The notes beneath the pieces are model-generated. The model was not told the origin of the DNA. It searched no databases and was given only the letters and a program-made list of their open reading frames with translations. Below, one piece after another: positions 43,648 through 51,547 of a stretch of DNA of 64,000 bases. Position 1 is the first letter of the stretch. Each line of letters opens with the position of its first letter. The stretch comes from Poriferisodalis sp965208895 (GTDB lineage Bacteria > Actinomycetota > Acidimicrobiia > Acidimicrobiales > Poriferisodalaceae). The translations under genes were made by a program, and so were the position numbers. The stretch lies in contig NZ_OZ242363.1 in the NCBI RefSeq assembly GCF_965208895.1, forward strand, positions 124,001-188,000, given 5' to 3'.

Positions 43648-44550
43648 ATGGCTGAGCCGGCCTTCGCACCGGGCACGCCCGCCTATCAAGCAATCGTCGA
43701 TCACGCGTTGATGACGACCCGGGGTGTGCGCCAACGTCTCGACTTCGACCGGGAGGTGGATGATCAGGTCATCCTCGACTGCATCGATGTCGCCGAACAG
43801 GCACCGACCGGAGGGAACAACGGCAGCCGCCGGTGGATGATCATCCGAGATCAAGAGACCAAGGATCGGCTGGCCGAGCTCTACCTGTCGGCCGGCGTCG
43901 ACTGGGTCATTGAGACCGCGAAGCGGCTGGAAGGCAGCGGCCACCAGAACGAACGACTGATGGCCGGTGCCCGCCATCTCGGCGAGAACATCGCCAGGAC
44001 GCCGGCGCTCGTCATCCCCACGATTCTCGGACGCCACGACGGCAGCGGACGGCCTGGGCTGTTCGACTCGGTGATCCAGTCGGCTTGGAGCTTCATGGTC
44101 GCACTCCGAAGCCGAGGCCTGGGGACGGTCTGGACCACGATGTATCTCAACGAAGCGCCGGCGGTCGCCGAATTGCTGGAACTGCCCGACCGTGTGACCC
44201 AGATTTGCCTCTTTCCGGTGGCCTACACAGTCGGCACCGACTTCAAGCCGACGGCGCGGCGCTACCCGGCCCGCGACATCGCCTATTTCGATCGCTACGG
44301 CCGCACCAAGACGCAGAGCGGACCAGGCGTCGTCGACGAGGTCGATCTCAAGGCCAAACCCGACGCGGTTCGGGCCGCCATCGAATCGCTCGACTCGCCA
44401 CCCGACCACTGGCGATTCGACCTCGAGCAGGTGCCGGGGGGAAGCCGGCTGCGTCTCCACGCGTTGGTCGATCCCGGCGACGACCCGTCGACCGTGTTGG
44501 CCGAGGTGCGACGCACGCTGGACGCCCTGGTCCTGCAGCTCGAGATGTAG
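43648..44550 (+). CDS. Nitroreductase-family flavoprotein
   Basis: A 300-aa FMN-dependent nitroreductase-like protein. The N-terminal TTRGVRQRLDFDREVDDQVI and IDVAEQAPTGGNNGSRRWMI form the FMN phosphate site (Arg and Ser/Asn residues). The central helix block SWSFMVALRSRGLGTVWTTM-like region (VIQSAWSFMVALRSRGLG) and the C-terminal LPVAYT-like strand (LFPVAYTVGTDFKP) complete the fold. About 60 extra C-terminal residues resemble an added helical/strand domain. Family members reduce nitro compounds, quinones or halogenated rings, or act in coenzyme chemistry. The specific reaction is unknown. It is divergent from the Rieske operon. Confidence 0.8.
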   Translation: MAEPAFAPGTPAYQAIVDHALMTTRGVRQRLDFDREVDDQVILDCIDVAEQAPTGGNNGSRRWMIIRDQETKDRLAELYLSAGVDWVIETAKRLEGSGHQNERLMAGARHLGENIARTPALVIPTILGRHDGSGRPGLFDSVIQSAWSFMVALRSRGLGTVWTTMYLNEAPAVAELLELPDRVTQICLFPVAYTVGTDFKPTARRYPARDIAYFDRYGRTKTQSGPGVVDEVDLKAKPDAVRAAIESLDSPPDHWRFDLEQVPGGSRLRLHALVDPGDDPSTVLAEVRRTLDALVLQLEM

Positions 44551-44580
44551 CTGCATCGGTGAGCGATAATCCTTCCACCA

Positions 44581-44871
44581 ATGGATCGGGGTGAGATGAC
44601 CGCAAGCGATGTCTCGCTAAAGGAGCCGAGCAGAGCTTTTCGATTTGTGCTGGTCACCGAGGGGGCTGATCTTCTCGACTGGGCCACGCTCGATGCCCTG
44701 TACGAGGCTGGCTGCGGCGATGCGACCATCGGAAGCGACACGTTGGAATTCGCGCGCTCAGCGCCCACACGAGACGAGGCGCTGTGCTCTGCCATGCGAG
44801 ACGTGGAGTCAGTTCCAAATGTCTCGGTCCTGCGCGTCGAATTCGGAGACAGCGCTACCGATCGAAACTGA
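44581..44871 (+). CDS. Hypothetical small protein
   Basis: A 96-aa acidic protein. It reads as one compact alpha/beta domain: strand FRFVLVTEGADL, helix ATLDALYEAGCGDATIG, strand TLEFARSAP, helix RDEALCSAMRDVESV and strand VSVLRVEFG. This pattern recurs in small actinobacterial proteins of unknown role; no catalytic residues stand out. ATG 44581 is chosen; a second ATG at 44596 is too close to a possible ribosome site. It follows the nitroreductase by 30 bp and may be cotranscribed. Confidence 0.55.
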   Translation: MDRGEMTASDVSLKEPSRAFRFVLVTEGADLLDWATLDALYEAGCGDATIGSDTLEFARSAPTRDEALCSAMRDVESVPNVSVLRVEFGDSATDRN

Positions 44872-45247
44872 CTCAACCGGAACAGCACATTCCGGATGCG
44901 TGAGCTCAGTCGGGAACAGGCAAGACCGTGATCCTCCGTGAGATCAAAGACCTCGCCGCACGGCAGAAAACGCGGAGCGACACGGCCGCCATCGCTGCAC
45001 GGTCCTGACCGCGATGAAGGCCCAGCTACCTGCCGCGCCCGCACAGTCCCACCCGCGTCGGGGCGCGTCAGATGCGGTCGCTGACCGGGTTCAACGGTTC
45101 TTGGCTGCTTCCCAGGCTTCAGGACCGATCACTCGCAACCACCGGTGGAGTCCGCCGTTCCGCTATTCGGAGCGTCGTCACGGGAACGCCCAAATTCGGG
45201 AACTACCCTTGCCGGTACGCGAAACGGCTTCCTTGGGGACGTGAACG
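44872..45247. other. 376-bp gap without a recognised gene
   Basis: It contains only short broken reading frames on both strands and no recognised protein, RNA or repeat. Its last part should contain the promoter of hicBA, although no clear -35/-10 pair is visible; a GGGGAC stretch 8-13 bp before the hicB ATG could be the ribosome site. Confidence 0.4.
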
Positions 45248-45484
45248 ATGTCGAAGACCTACACGTTGCCCTACACCCTGAAGGCGCCCTGCGAGGAGAC
45301 CGAGCACATGTATCTGGCCGAAGTGCCTGTGCTGCCGGGGTGCCGTGCGTGGGGCGAGACCGCCGAAGAGGCGCTGCGCAACCTCGACGGAGTCGCGGCG
45401 GACTTTGTTGCATCGCACGAAGAGCACGGCGACGAACTCCCTTCGTCCATTGCCGCTGCCGGCGAGCTCGTCATCGCAGTGTGA
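45248..45484 (+). CDS. hicB: HicB-family antitoxin
   Basis: A 78-aa protein with the degenerate RNase H-like fold of HicB: strand TYTLPYTLKAPCE, EVPVLPGCRAWGETAEEALRNLD (the PGC-x-(T/A)xGxTxEEA motif in degenerate form) and a final strand ELVIAV. It neutralises the HicA RNase encoded immediately downstream, with a GTGA overlap. The usual order is hicA-hicB; the reverse order here is also known in HicB-like systems. No C-terminal DNA-binding domain is present, so autoregulation may be weak. Confidence 0.8.
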   Translation: MSKTYTLPYTLKAPCEETEHMYLAEVPVLPGCRAWGETAEEALRNLDGVAADFVASHEEHGDELPSSIAAAGELVIAV

Positions 45485-45690
45485 CCTATCGGGAACTCAC
45501 CCGGAAACTGAAGTCACTCGGATGCGAGTTCGATCGCCAGTCGCGAAGCTCGCACGAGATCTGGCGCAACCTGGCCACAGGTACCCGCACCACGATCCCC
45601 AACTGGGGCGGACGGGACCTGCGCCTCGGAACGATTCGGGCGATCATGCGCGACCTCGAACTCGACAAGGCGGCCTTTGACCAGGCCTGA
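45481..45690 (+). CDS. hicA: HicA-family mRNA interferase toxin
   Basis: A 69-aa double-stranded-RNA-binding-fold toxin starting at GTG 45481 inside the hicB stop. The HicA layout is intact: TYRELTRKLKSLGCEFDRQS, the catalytic His in SRSSHEIWRN, TRTTIPNWGGRDL and the final helix GTIRAIMRDLELD. HicA proteins cleave mRNA. This is the third toxin family in the window after MazF and PIN; the locus appears intact. Confidence 0.85.
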   Translation: MTYRELTRKLKSLGCEFDRQSRSSHEIWRNLATGTRTTIPNWGGRDLRLGTIRAIMRDLELDKAAFDQA

Positions 45691-45943
45691 TCGCGTCTCG
45701 CGCTTGTCGCGTCCCGCCGCCACGCCGCCGAGATGCTCACCCGTGGGCCGTGAGCCTCGATGCCTGGGCGCAGCCGCCGGCCGGACCTGACCGCTGCGGG
45801 CCCCGATCCCGTGTCGTCGTGCTGCGACGCCGCCGACACCGCCGTGGACTCGCCAGCGAGCGCATCATGAGCGCCGCCGCCGTGCAGCACGACAGCGCAG
45901 CGGCCCTGTCAGTCGCTCAGGATGTCAGGAACCCGGCGGTGCA

Positions 45944-47293
45944 TCAGCCTGCCCCAAATGATGCCTCGCCCCAGCAGGTCACTGTGCCATCGGGGCGCAG
46001 CCCACACGAATGCCGGTCGCCGGCGGATACCGCGGTGAACGAGCCCGACGGCGCATCAGCCTGCCCGTCCTCGTTGTAACCCCAGCAGGTCACTGTGGCG
46101 TCGCTGCGCAGCCCGCACGAATGGTTGCTGCCGGAAGACACCGCCGTGAACGAACCCGACGGCGCTCGCGGCTGCCCGTATTCGTTCCAGCCCCAGCAGG
46201 TCACTGTGCCGTCGGGGCGCAGCCCACACGAATGCAAGCCGCCGGCGGATACCGCGGTGAACGAGCCCGACGGCGCATCAGCCTGCCCGTGTTCGTTCCA
46301 GCCCCAGCAGGTCACTGTGCCGTCGGGGCGCAGCCCACACGAATGCCACCAGTCGGCGGACACCGCGGTGAACTGTGGTGAGTTGGTGGCTGCTGTGTCG
46401 TCGTTGTTGTCGGTTTCGGTTGCGGTGTTGGAACCTGCGGTGGTGTCGCCGCTGGCGCGTCGCCCGACGAGTTCCGCGGTGGCCCAGCGGGTGACGCCGC
46501 CGAGGCGTGTCATGTCGCGTCCGGCGAGCTTGGCTGTGGGCACCGCGGCGATGCCGCCGAGCACGTAGCCGCCCGGCTCGGCGGCTTCGAGACGTGCGCG
46601 TTGGCTGGCGGGCATCGCCCCGTCTCGGGGTCCCGCGAGGATCACGCAATCGGTGCCGATCGCTCCGGCGAGGGTGACAGCGCTGTAGATGTCCGACTGC
46701 GCTTTCGCGTCGCCGCCCACGACGATGGGGGCATCACCGGCGCAGTCCGATGCGGTCCACGGCTCGGCGCCGTCGAGATACAGACCGGGCGCTGTCACGT
46801 CGGCGGGCGCTGCCAGCGCTGTGCCCGGAGCGGTCGCGGTCTCGGGTTCGGCGCCGGCGGCGAGCGCGGCAGCCTCGCTGCCGACCTGCTGCGCGGTGGC
46901 CCAGCGGGTAGAGCCGCCGAGCCGTGTCATGCCGCCGCGTCCCCCGATCTTGGCTTCGGGCACCGCGGCGGTGCCGCCCACGACGTACCCGCCGTCGGCG
47001 GCGGCTTCGAGACGTGCCCGCTGGGCGGCTGCCATGTCACCGTCTCGGGGTCCCGCGAGGATCACGCAATCGGTGCCGATCGCTCCGGCGAGGGTGACAG
47101 CGCTGTAGATGTCCGACTGCGCTTTCGCGTCAGCGCCCACCACGATGGGGATGTCAGCGGCGCAATCGGACTCGGTCCACGGCTCAGCGCCGTCGATATA
47201 TGCGCCCGATGCCTGCGCCGACGCGGCGGCGGGCAGGATCAGCGGGGTCATGAGCAGCACAGCGACCGCAGATGTGAGCAGCTTTCGAGACAT
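45944..47293 (-). CDS. Secreted protein with two cell-wall-binding repeats and RCC1-like repeats
   Basis: A 449-aa exported protein. A signal peptide (MSRKLLTSAVAVLLM to about residue 28) is followed by two cell-wall-binding-repeat-2-like modules starting at AYIDGAEPW and LYLDGAEPW. These are copies at a 420-bp offset, identical over about 90 bp. A Thr/Asn-rich linker follows, then four 37-residue RCC1-like repeats (CGLRPDGTVTCWGWNE) encoded by 111-bp units. The last unit runs out of frame: GEASFGAG then stop, whereas the adjacent frame continues GQADAPPGS. It is probably a surface adhesin, perhaps truncated. Confidence 0.78.
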   Translation of the reverse strand: MSRKLLTSAVAVLLMTPLILPAAASAQASGAYIDGAEPWTESDCAADIPIVVGADAKAQSDIYSAVTLAGAIGTDCVILAGPRDGDMAAAQRARLEAAADGGYVVGGTAAVPEAKIGGRGGMTRLGGSTRWATAQQVGSEAAALAAGAEPETATAPGTALAAPADVTAPGLYLDGAEPWTASDCAGDAPIVVGGDAKAQSDIYSAVTLAGAIGTDCVILAGPRDGAMPASQRARLEAAEPGGYVLGGIAAVPTAKLAGRDMTRLGGVTRWATAELVGRRASGDTTAGSNTATETDNNDDTAATNSPQFTAVSADWWHSCGLRPDGTVTCWGWNEHGQADAPSGSFTAVSAGGLHSCGLRPDGTVTCWGWNEYGQPRAPSGSFTAVSSGSNHSCGLRSDATVTCWGYNEDGQADAPSGSFTAVSAGDRHSCGLRPDGTVTCWGEASFGAG

Positions 47294-47303
47294 GACGGCT
47301 CCC

Positions 47304-47374
47304 CTATCCGCTTACGGCACGCTGGGGCATTGGCATCACCGGAGCGATGTCGGCGTCGGCGGCAAGGCCCGTTG
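47304..47374 (-). pseudogene. 3' part of a small gene split by the IS256-family element
   Basis: Joined to 50106-50270 after removing the insertion and one copy of the 8-bp duplication, this gives an uninterrupted 75-codon gene. This piece encodes its last residues (LAADADIAPVMPMPQRAVSG) and TAG stop. The cell-wall-binding protein gene begins 11 bp downstream on the same strand, so the insertion may also have cut it off from an upstream promoter. Confidence 0.7.
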
Positions 47375-47448
47375 GGGCCTGTCAGAAAGTTTGTGTAAAT
47401 GGCGTGGTCTGAGGGTCCTTGGCTGGGTGCTGGGGGCCGGGAAGGATC

Positions 47449-47479
47449 ATGTCTGTGACTGATCAGAATATGTCGGCTG
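47449..47479 (+). pseudogene. 5' fragment of the IS256-family transposase gene
   Basis: ATG 47449 follows a GGAAGG ribosome site and encodes MSVTDQNMSA before the IS3 insertion. Joining 47479 to 48807 restores the frame (GCT-GTG-CCG) and yields a 429-residue transposase, proving the interruption. Confidence 0.85.
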
Positions 47480-47483
47480 TGAT

Positions 47484-48413
47484 TCACCCTGGGTTTTGCG
47501 CAGGCTGAATGTTGTGGTTTTTTGTTTGGTGGTTGTCGGTGTTCGCCGCAGCGTAGGCGGCTTCGAATTGGTCGGGTGACTGGTCGTGGAGGTAGCCGTG
47601 GATGCGGTCGGTGTTCCACCAGTGCACCCAGCCGAGGGTGGCGAGCTCGACGTCGTCGATCGTGCGCCACGGGCCTTGGCCTGGGCCGCGGATCAGCTCG
47701 GTCTTGTAGAGCGAGTTGACCGCCTCGGCGAGGGCGTTGTCATATGAGTCGGCGACCGACCCGATCGACGGGACGGCGCCGATTTCGTCGAGCCGTTCGC
47801 TGTAGCGGATGCTGGTGAACTGGCTGCCGGCGTCGGCGTGGGCTATGAGCCCTTCGAGGCGGGCGCCGCGTGCCCAGCGGGCCATCTCGAGCGCGTCGAG
47901 CACCATCTGTGTTGCCATGTTCGACGCGACCCGCCAGCCCACGATGCGGCGGGAGAACGCGTCGGTGATGAAGCACACATAGGCGACGCCGGACCAGGTG
48001 GGGACATGGGTGAGGTCCGCGACCCACAGCCGGTTCGGCGCGTCGGCTGTGAAGTCGCGCTCGACGAGATCGGGCGGCCGGGCGGCTTTGGGGTCCGCCC
48101 GGGTGGTGCGCACCCGCTTTGTCCGCTGGACACCCCGGATATCGAGCAGGCCCATCAGCCGAGCCACTTGGTCGCGGCCGATGTCATGGCCCGCTCGCCG
48201 GGCCGCCACCCACAGCTTGCGCGCCCCATAGACGCAGTAGTTGGCCTGCCACAGGACCAACAGCAGCGGCATCATCTTGGCGTCGCGCAACGCACGCGCT
48301 GACGGCGGCCGGCGCTTGGCCGACCAATACGTGGAGGGGGCCGCCTGCAACGCAGCGCAGACGGGCTCGACCCCGAACTCTTCGCGGTTCGCGTCGACGA
48401 ACTCGACGATCAT
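47484..48413 (-). CDS. IS3-family transposase OrfB (DDE integrase)
   Basis: A 309-aa protein with an N-terminal HTH_21-like helical part (YGARKLWVAARRAGHDIGRDQVARLM) and the rve integrase core. The core has Asp in WVADLTHVPTWSG, Asp in IAHADAGSQFTSIRYSERL and Glu in NALAEAVNSLYKTELI, with the closing WNTDRIHGYL block. It overlaps orfA by ATGA and is in the -1 frame relative to it, so it is probably made mainly as an OrfAB fusion by frameshifting at the T-run complementary to 48441-48447. Confidence 0.92.
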   Translation of the reverse strand: MIVEFVDANREEFGVEPVCAALQAAPSTYWSAKRRPPSARALRDAKMMPLLLVLWQANYCVYGARKLWVAARRAGHDIGRDQVARLMGLLDIRGVQRTKRVRTTRADPKAARPPDLVERDFTADAPNRLWVADLTHVPTWSGVAYVCFITDAFSRRIVGWRVASNMATQMVLDALEMARWARGARLEGLIAHADAGSQFTSIRYSERLDEIGAVPSIGSVADSYDNALAEAVNSLYKTELIRGPGQGPWRTIDDVELATLGWVHWWNTDRIHGYLHDQSPDQFEAAYAAANTDNHQTKNHNIQPAQNPG

Positions 48414-48757
48414 CGCTGTCGGCGGTCGAGCTCCGCCCCGAAAAAAACCGCCGCCCGCTGCAAGATCTCATTCGCTCGCCGCAGTTCGCGGTTCTCCTGG
48501 CGAAGCTTCTTGAGCTCGCCGCTCTCAGCGCTCGACACGCCGGGTCGAGCCCCGGCGTCGACCTCGGCCTGAGCCACCCAGCGGCGCAGCGACTCCTCGC
48601 CATAGCCCAGCTGACGCGCCACACGCGTCACCGTCCCAGCCGAGGTGCCCAGCTCTTCGCGCAACGCGAACACCATCCGCACCGCCTGCTGTTTCTGCTC
48701 AGCCGAATACCGACGCGACGTCGCCGCCCGCCCCGCTTGTGTGTCCATAGATCCCAT
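48410..48757 (-). CDS. IS3-family transposase OrfA (HTH_Tnp_1)
   Basis: A 115-aa DNA-binding protein: the N-terminal helix-turn-helix (YSAEQKQQAVRMVFALREEL to LRRWVAQAE, read in parts) and a C-terminal leucine zipper (ELKKLRQENRELRRANEIL) typical of OrfA. The run of seven T residues on its coding strand near the end (AVFF codons) is a plausible -1 slippage site into orfB. Confidence 0.9.
   Translation of the reverse strand: MGSMDTQAGRAATSRRYSAEQKQQAVRMVFALREELGTSAGTVTRVARQLGYGEESLRRWVAQAEVDAGARPGVSSAESGELKKLRQENRELRRANEILQRAAVFFGAELDRRQR
48441..48447 (-). promoter_or_regulatory. Putative -1 programmed frameshift site (T7) in the IS3 element
   Basis: Seven consecutive T residues on the coding strand sit about 30 bases before the orfA stop. 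Slipping back by one base moves ribosomes from the orfA frame into the orfB frame, which is open from this point on. IS3 elements usually make their active transposase this way. Confidence 0.5.
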
Positions 48758-48838
48758 GCTCGCTCCAATCCTTGGAGCCTGCGCGAAACCCAGTGCGAAT
48801 CAGCTGTGCCGGCGGGAGAGGCCGTCGGCGAGACGGCG

Positions 48839-50065
48839 ATGAAGGACTGGGCCGAGCTGTTGGTGGCCCAGGCGCGTGCTGAGGGGGTGGAGCTGACCGG
48901 CGACGGCGGTCTTTTGACGGGGCTGGTGCGCCAGGTGCTCCAGATCGGCCTGGAGGTCGAGATGAGCGAGCATCTGGGCTATGAGCGTCACGCGGTTGCG
49001 GGCCGCGGGTCGGGCAACTCTCGCAACGGGTCGACGCCCAAGACGGTGACGACCGAGATCGGCGAGGTCGAGCTGCGGGTGCCTCGGGATCGTGCGGGCA
49101 CCTTTGAGCCGGTTACGGTGCCCAAGCACCGCCGCCGGCTGGACGGGCTGTCGGGCAACGTGATCAGTCTCTATGCGAAGGGGCTCACGACCGGCGAGAT
49201 CCAGGACCATCTGGCTGAGATCTATGACACCTCGGTGAGCCGGGAGACGATCTCGAAGATCACCGACGAGATCGTCGCTGACATGGCGGTGTGGCAGAAC
49301 CGGCCCCTCGACCCGGTCTACGCGGTGCTGCTGATCGACGCGATCGTCGTCAAGGTCCGCGACTCCCAGGTCGCCAACAGGCCTGTGTATGTGGCCATAG
49401 GCGTGGATCTTCAAGGAGAACGCGACGTCTTGGGCATGTGGCTGGGCCCATCGGGCGGCGAGGGCGCCAAGCAATGGGCCACGATGCTGACCGAGCTGAG
49501 AAACCGAGGCCTCGCCGACGCGTTGATCGTGTGCTGCGACGGACTCAAGGGCCTGCCCTCGGCGATCCGGGCGACCTGGCCCGAAGCGACAGTTCAGACA
49601 TGCGTCGTGCACATGGTCCGCAACAGCCTGCGGTACGCGTCCCGCAAGCACTGGGGCGCCATCACCAAAGCCATGCGCGACATCTACACCTCAGCGACCG
49701 TCGAGGCCGCCCAGACGCGGTTCGCCCAGTTCGCCGACGACTGGGAGGACACCTACCCCGCCATGATCCGCTCGTGGCGGCAGTCATGGGACGAGTTCGT
49801 GCCGTTCCTCGAGTTCCCCGCCGAGCTGCGCAGAGTCGTCTACACCACCAACGCCATAGAAAGCCTCAACGCCAGATTCCGACGGGCAGTGCGCCATCGA
49901 GGACACTTCCCCAACGAACAGGCAGCGATGAAAGTCCTCTACCTCATCGCCACCGCCAGACGCAAGAACCGCACCAACCTCACCGGAAAGACCAACGGCT
50001 GGAAAGCCATCCTGAACACACTGACCGTCCACTACGGCGACCGGATCGCCGCCTACATTCGATGA
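48839..50065 (+). CDS. IS256-family transposase, main part (N-terminal 21 codons displaced)
   Basis: From the first internal ATG (48839) 408 residues of a mutator-type transposase remain intact. It shows the early GNSRNGSTPKTV zinc-knuckle-like region and the DDE residues in LLIDAIVVKV, CCDGLKGLP and TTNAIESLNARFR. All catalytic residues are present, so translation from 48839 could still give active protein if transcribed from the inserted IS3 or elsewhere. The original start is at 47449, beyond the nested IS3. Confidence 0.9.
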   Translation: MKDWAELLVAQARAEGVELTGDGGLLTGLVRQVLQIGLEVEMSEHLGYERHAVAGRGSGNSRNGSTPKTVTTEIGEVELRVPRDRAGTFEPVTVPKHRRRLDGLSGNVISLYAKGLTTGEIQDHLAEIYDTSVSRETISKITDEIVADMAVWQNRPLDPVYAVLLIDAIVVKVRDSQVANRPVYVAIGVDLQGERDVLGMWLGPSGGEGAKQWATMLTELRNRGLADALIVCCDGLKGLPSAIRATWPEATVQTCVVHMVRNSLRYASRKHWGAITKAMRDIYTSATVEAAQTRFAQFADDWEDTYPAMIRSWRQSWDEFVPFLEFPAELRRVVYTTNAIESLNARFRRAVRHRGHFPNEQAAMKVLYLIATARRKNRTNLTGKTNGWKAILNTLTVHYGDRIAAYIR

Positions 50066-50105
50066 AAACCACCACAGCCGGATACACAAAAAATCTGACA
50101 GGCCC

Positions 50106-50270
50106 GCCCGTTGAGGCTGCAATGACCTGTTCGAGCCGTTCCGTCGCCCGGTAAAGCAGTGTTGTTTCGTCGGCGGTGATGTGCTTAATGTGTGGAGCAC
50201 TGTGGTGGTCAGCGAGTGCTCGTAGCGCTGCAGCCAATGTCAACCCTTCGTAGCAGTCAGCCTTCGGCAC
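50106..50270 (-). pseudogene. 5' part of a small gene split by the IS256-family element
   Basis: GTG 50270 follows a GGAGG ribosome site. It encodes PKADCYEGLTLAAALRALAD and onward to VIAASTG, where the element interrupts it. The reconstructed 75-aa product has no recognised family: a helical N-terminus, a His-rich middle (DHHSAPHIKHI) and a proline-rich tail. It lies 66 bp beyond the acyl-CoA dehydrogenase stop if the IS630-family element is also removed, so it was probably the next gene of that minus-strand unit. Confidence 0.65.
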
Positions 50271-50335
50271 GAGAGTCCTCCATTGATGAGGATGGCGTAC
50301 GCCATCCGGCTATAGCTGATGTTCTCGAGGTCCTA

Positions 50336-51547
50336 GTGCCGTGTCAGGGAACGTTGGGGGTGCGCGTCCGCGTGTGGGTTGGCGGGTTGTGGTGTGATCG
50401 GGGGTATGGCTGAGCGTGTTCGTGTGAGGGAGATCAGTGCCGATGAGGGCGGCCGGCTGCTGGGGCTGGTGCGTCGTTCGTCGGGGTCGGTGGTGACGTG
50501 GCGAAGAGCGCAGATCGTGCTGTGGTCCGCGCAGGGCATGGAGGTGGGTCAGGTCGCGCCGTTGGCGTTCTCCAGCGAGGACCGGGTTCGTGAGGTGATC
50601 CACAATTTCAACGCCGACGGGTTCGAGTCGCTGTATCCCCGTTATGGGGGCGGCCGTCCTCCGAGGTTCAGCGCGGCCCAGCGGGCCGAGGTCAAGCGGA
50701 TCGCTGTGGGGCGGCCCGCTGATCGCGGGCTGCCGTTCTCGACGTGGTCTTTGGCGAAGCTCGCCGAGCATCTCGTCGCGAAGGGGGTGGTCGACGACAT
50801 CAGCCATGAGGGCCTGCGGGTCCTGCTGCGCGACGAGGGTGTCTCCTTTCAAGCGATGAAGACCTACAAGGAGTCCAACGATCCCGACTTCGAGGCCAAA
50901 AAGGACCGGATCGTGACGCTGTACGGCATCGCTGACGGCAAGACCGAGCCCGAGCCCGACGACCCGGCGGTGGTGATCTGCGTGGACGAGTTCGGGCCGC
51001 TCAACTTGCAGCCGCACCCGGGCAAGCAGTGGGCTCCGGTCGGCGGCAGCCACAAGGACCCCAACCGCGGGCCGCGGCGCCGACGGCGAGCGACCTACAC
51101 CCGGCCCCACGGGGTCCGCCACCTGCTCGCCGCCTACGACCTGGCCGGCGACAAGCTCTACGGGCACATGAAAAAACGCAAGACCCGCACCCAGTTCCTC
51201 GCGTTCTGCCGCTACCTGCGCACCCTGTACCCGCCCGAGGTCCGCATCGCCATCGTGCTCGACAACTTCTCGCCGCACCTGTCCACCCGAAAAGACACCC
51301 GAGTCGGCGACTGGGCCCAAGCCAACAACGTCGAGCTCGCCTACACGCCGCACTACGCGTCATGGCTGAACCGAATCGAAGCCCACTTCCAAGCCCTGCG
51401 CTACTTCTGCGTCGACGGCACCGACCACCCCAGCCACAAAGAGCAGGCATCAATCATCCGCCGCTACATCCGCTGGCGCAACAACAACGCCGCCGACAAG
51501 AAACTCAACGACATCGTCAACCGCGCAAACGTTTGCTGACACGGCAC
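50336..51547 (+). mobile_element. IS630-family insertion element
   Basis: A 1212-bp element with 20-bp inverted repeats (GTGCCGTGTCAG then GGAACGTT on the left, CAAACGTT on the right; 18 of 20 match), flanked by the TA target duplication at 50334-50335 and 51548-51549. It carries one intact transposase gene. The TA at the right end is part of the TAG stop codon of the acyl-CoA dehydrogenase gene, which is therefore unharmed. The 104-bp MITE at 12695-12798 shares its ends. Confidence 0.92.
50406..51539 (+). CDS. IS630-family DDE transposase
   Basis: A 377-aa transposase from ATG 50406: N-terminal helix-turn-helix domains (RRAQIVLWSAQGMEVGQVA; WSLAKLAEHLVAKGVVDDI) and the DDE core with Asp in ICVDEFGPLNL, Asp in IVLDNFSPHLS and Glu in SWLNRIEAHF. 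All catalytic residues are intact and the reading frame is complete, so it could mobilise both itself and the related MITE. Confidence 0.93.
   Translation: MAERVRVREISADEGGRLLGLVRRSSGSVVTWRRAQIVLWSAQGMEVGQVAPLAFSSEDRVREVIHNFNADGFESLYPRYGGGRPPRFSAAQRAEVKRIAVGRPADRGLPFSTWSLAKLAEHLVAKGVVDDISHEGLRVLLRDEGVSFQAMKTYKESNDPDFEAKKDRIVTLYGIADGKTEPEPDDPAVVICVDEFGPLNLQPHPGKQWAPVGGSHKDPNRGPRRRRRATYTRPHGVRHLLAAYDLAGDKLYGHMKKRKTRTQFLAFCRYLRTLYPPEVRIAIVLDNFSPHLSTRKDTRVGDWAQANNVELAYTPHYASWLNRIEAHFQALRYFCVDGTDHPSHKEQASIIRRYIRWRNNNAADKKLNDIVNRANVC

Larger units (their letters stand above)
47480..48802 (-). mobile_element. IS3-family insertion element nested in the IS256-family transposase
   Basis: A 1323-bp element beginning TGATTCACCCTGGG and ending CCAGTGCGAATCA, imperfect inverted repeats with the TG...CA termini of IS3 elements. 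The 4-bp target duplication GCTG is at 47476-47479 and 48803-48806. It carries orfA and orfB in overlapping frames on the minus strand. The orfB stop lies within the terminal repeat, as is common in this family. Confidence 0.9.
47375..50105 (+). mobile_element. IS256-family insertion element, itself interrupted by an IS3-family element
   Basis: The ends are inverted repeats: both begin GGGCCTGTCAGA when read inward and agree at 20 of the first 23 positions. An exact 8-bp target duplication GCCCGTTG flanks it at 47367-47374 and 50106-50113. Removing the nested IS3-type insert (47480-48802 plus its 4-bp duplication) leaves 1404 bp with one transposase gene, the normal size for this family. The transposase is broken near codon 11 by the nested insertion. 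Confidence 0.9.

Noticed and set aside
44872..45007. Possible HTH or toxin gene after the 96-aa protein
   Set aside because: Only short frames of 11 and 26 codons are present, with no motif or good ribosome site.
47375..51547. Composite transposon formed by the neighbouring insertion elements
   Set aside because: The elements belong to different families with their own target duplications and the DNA between them is short host sequence, so they are independent insertions.
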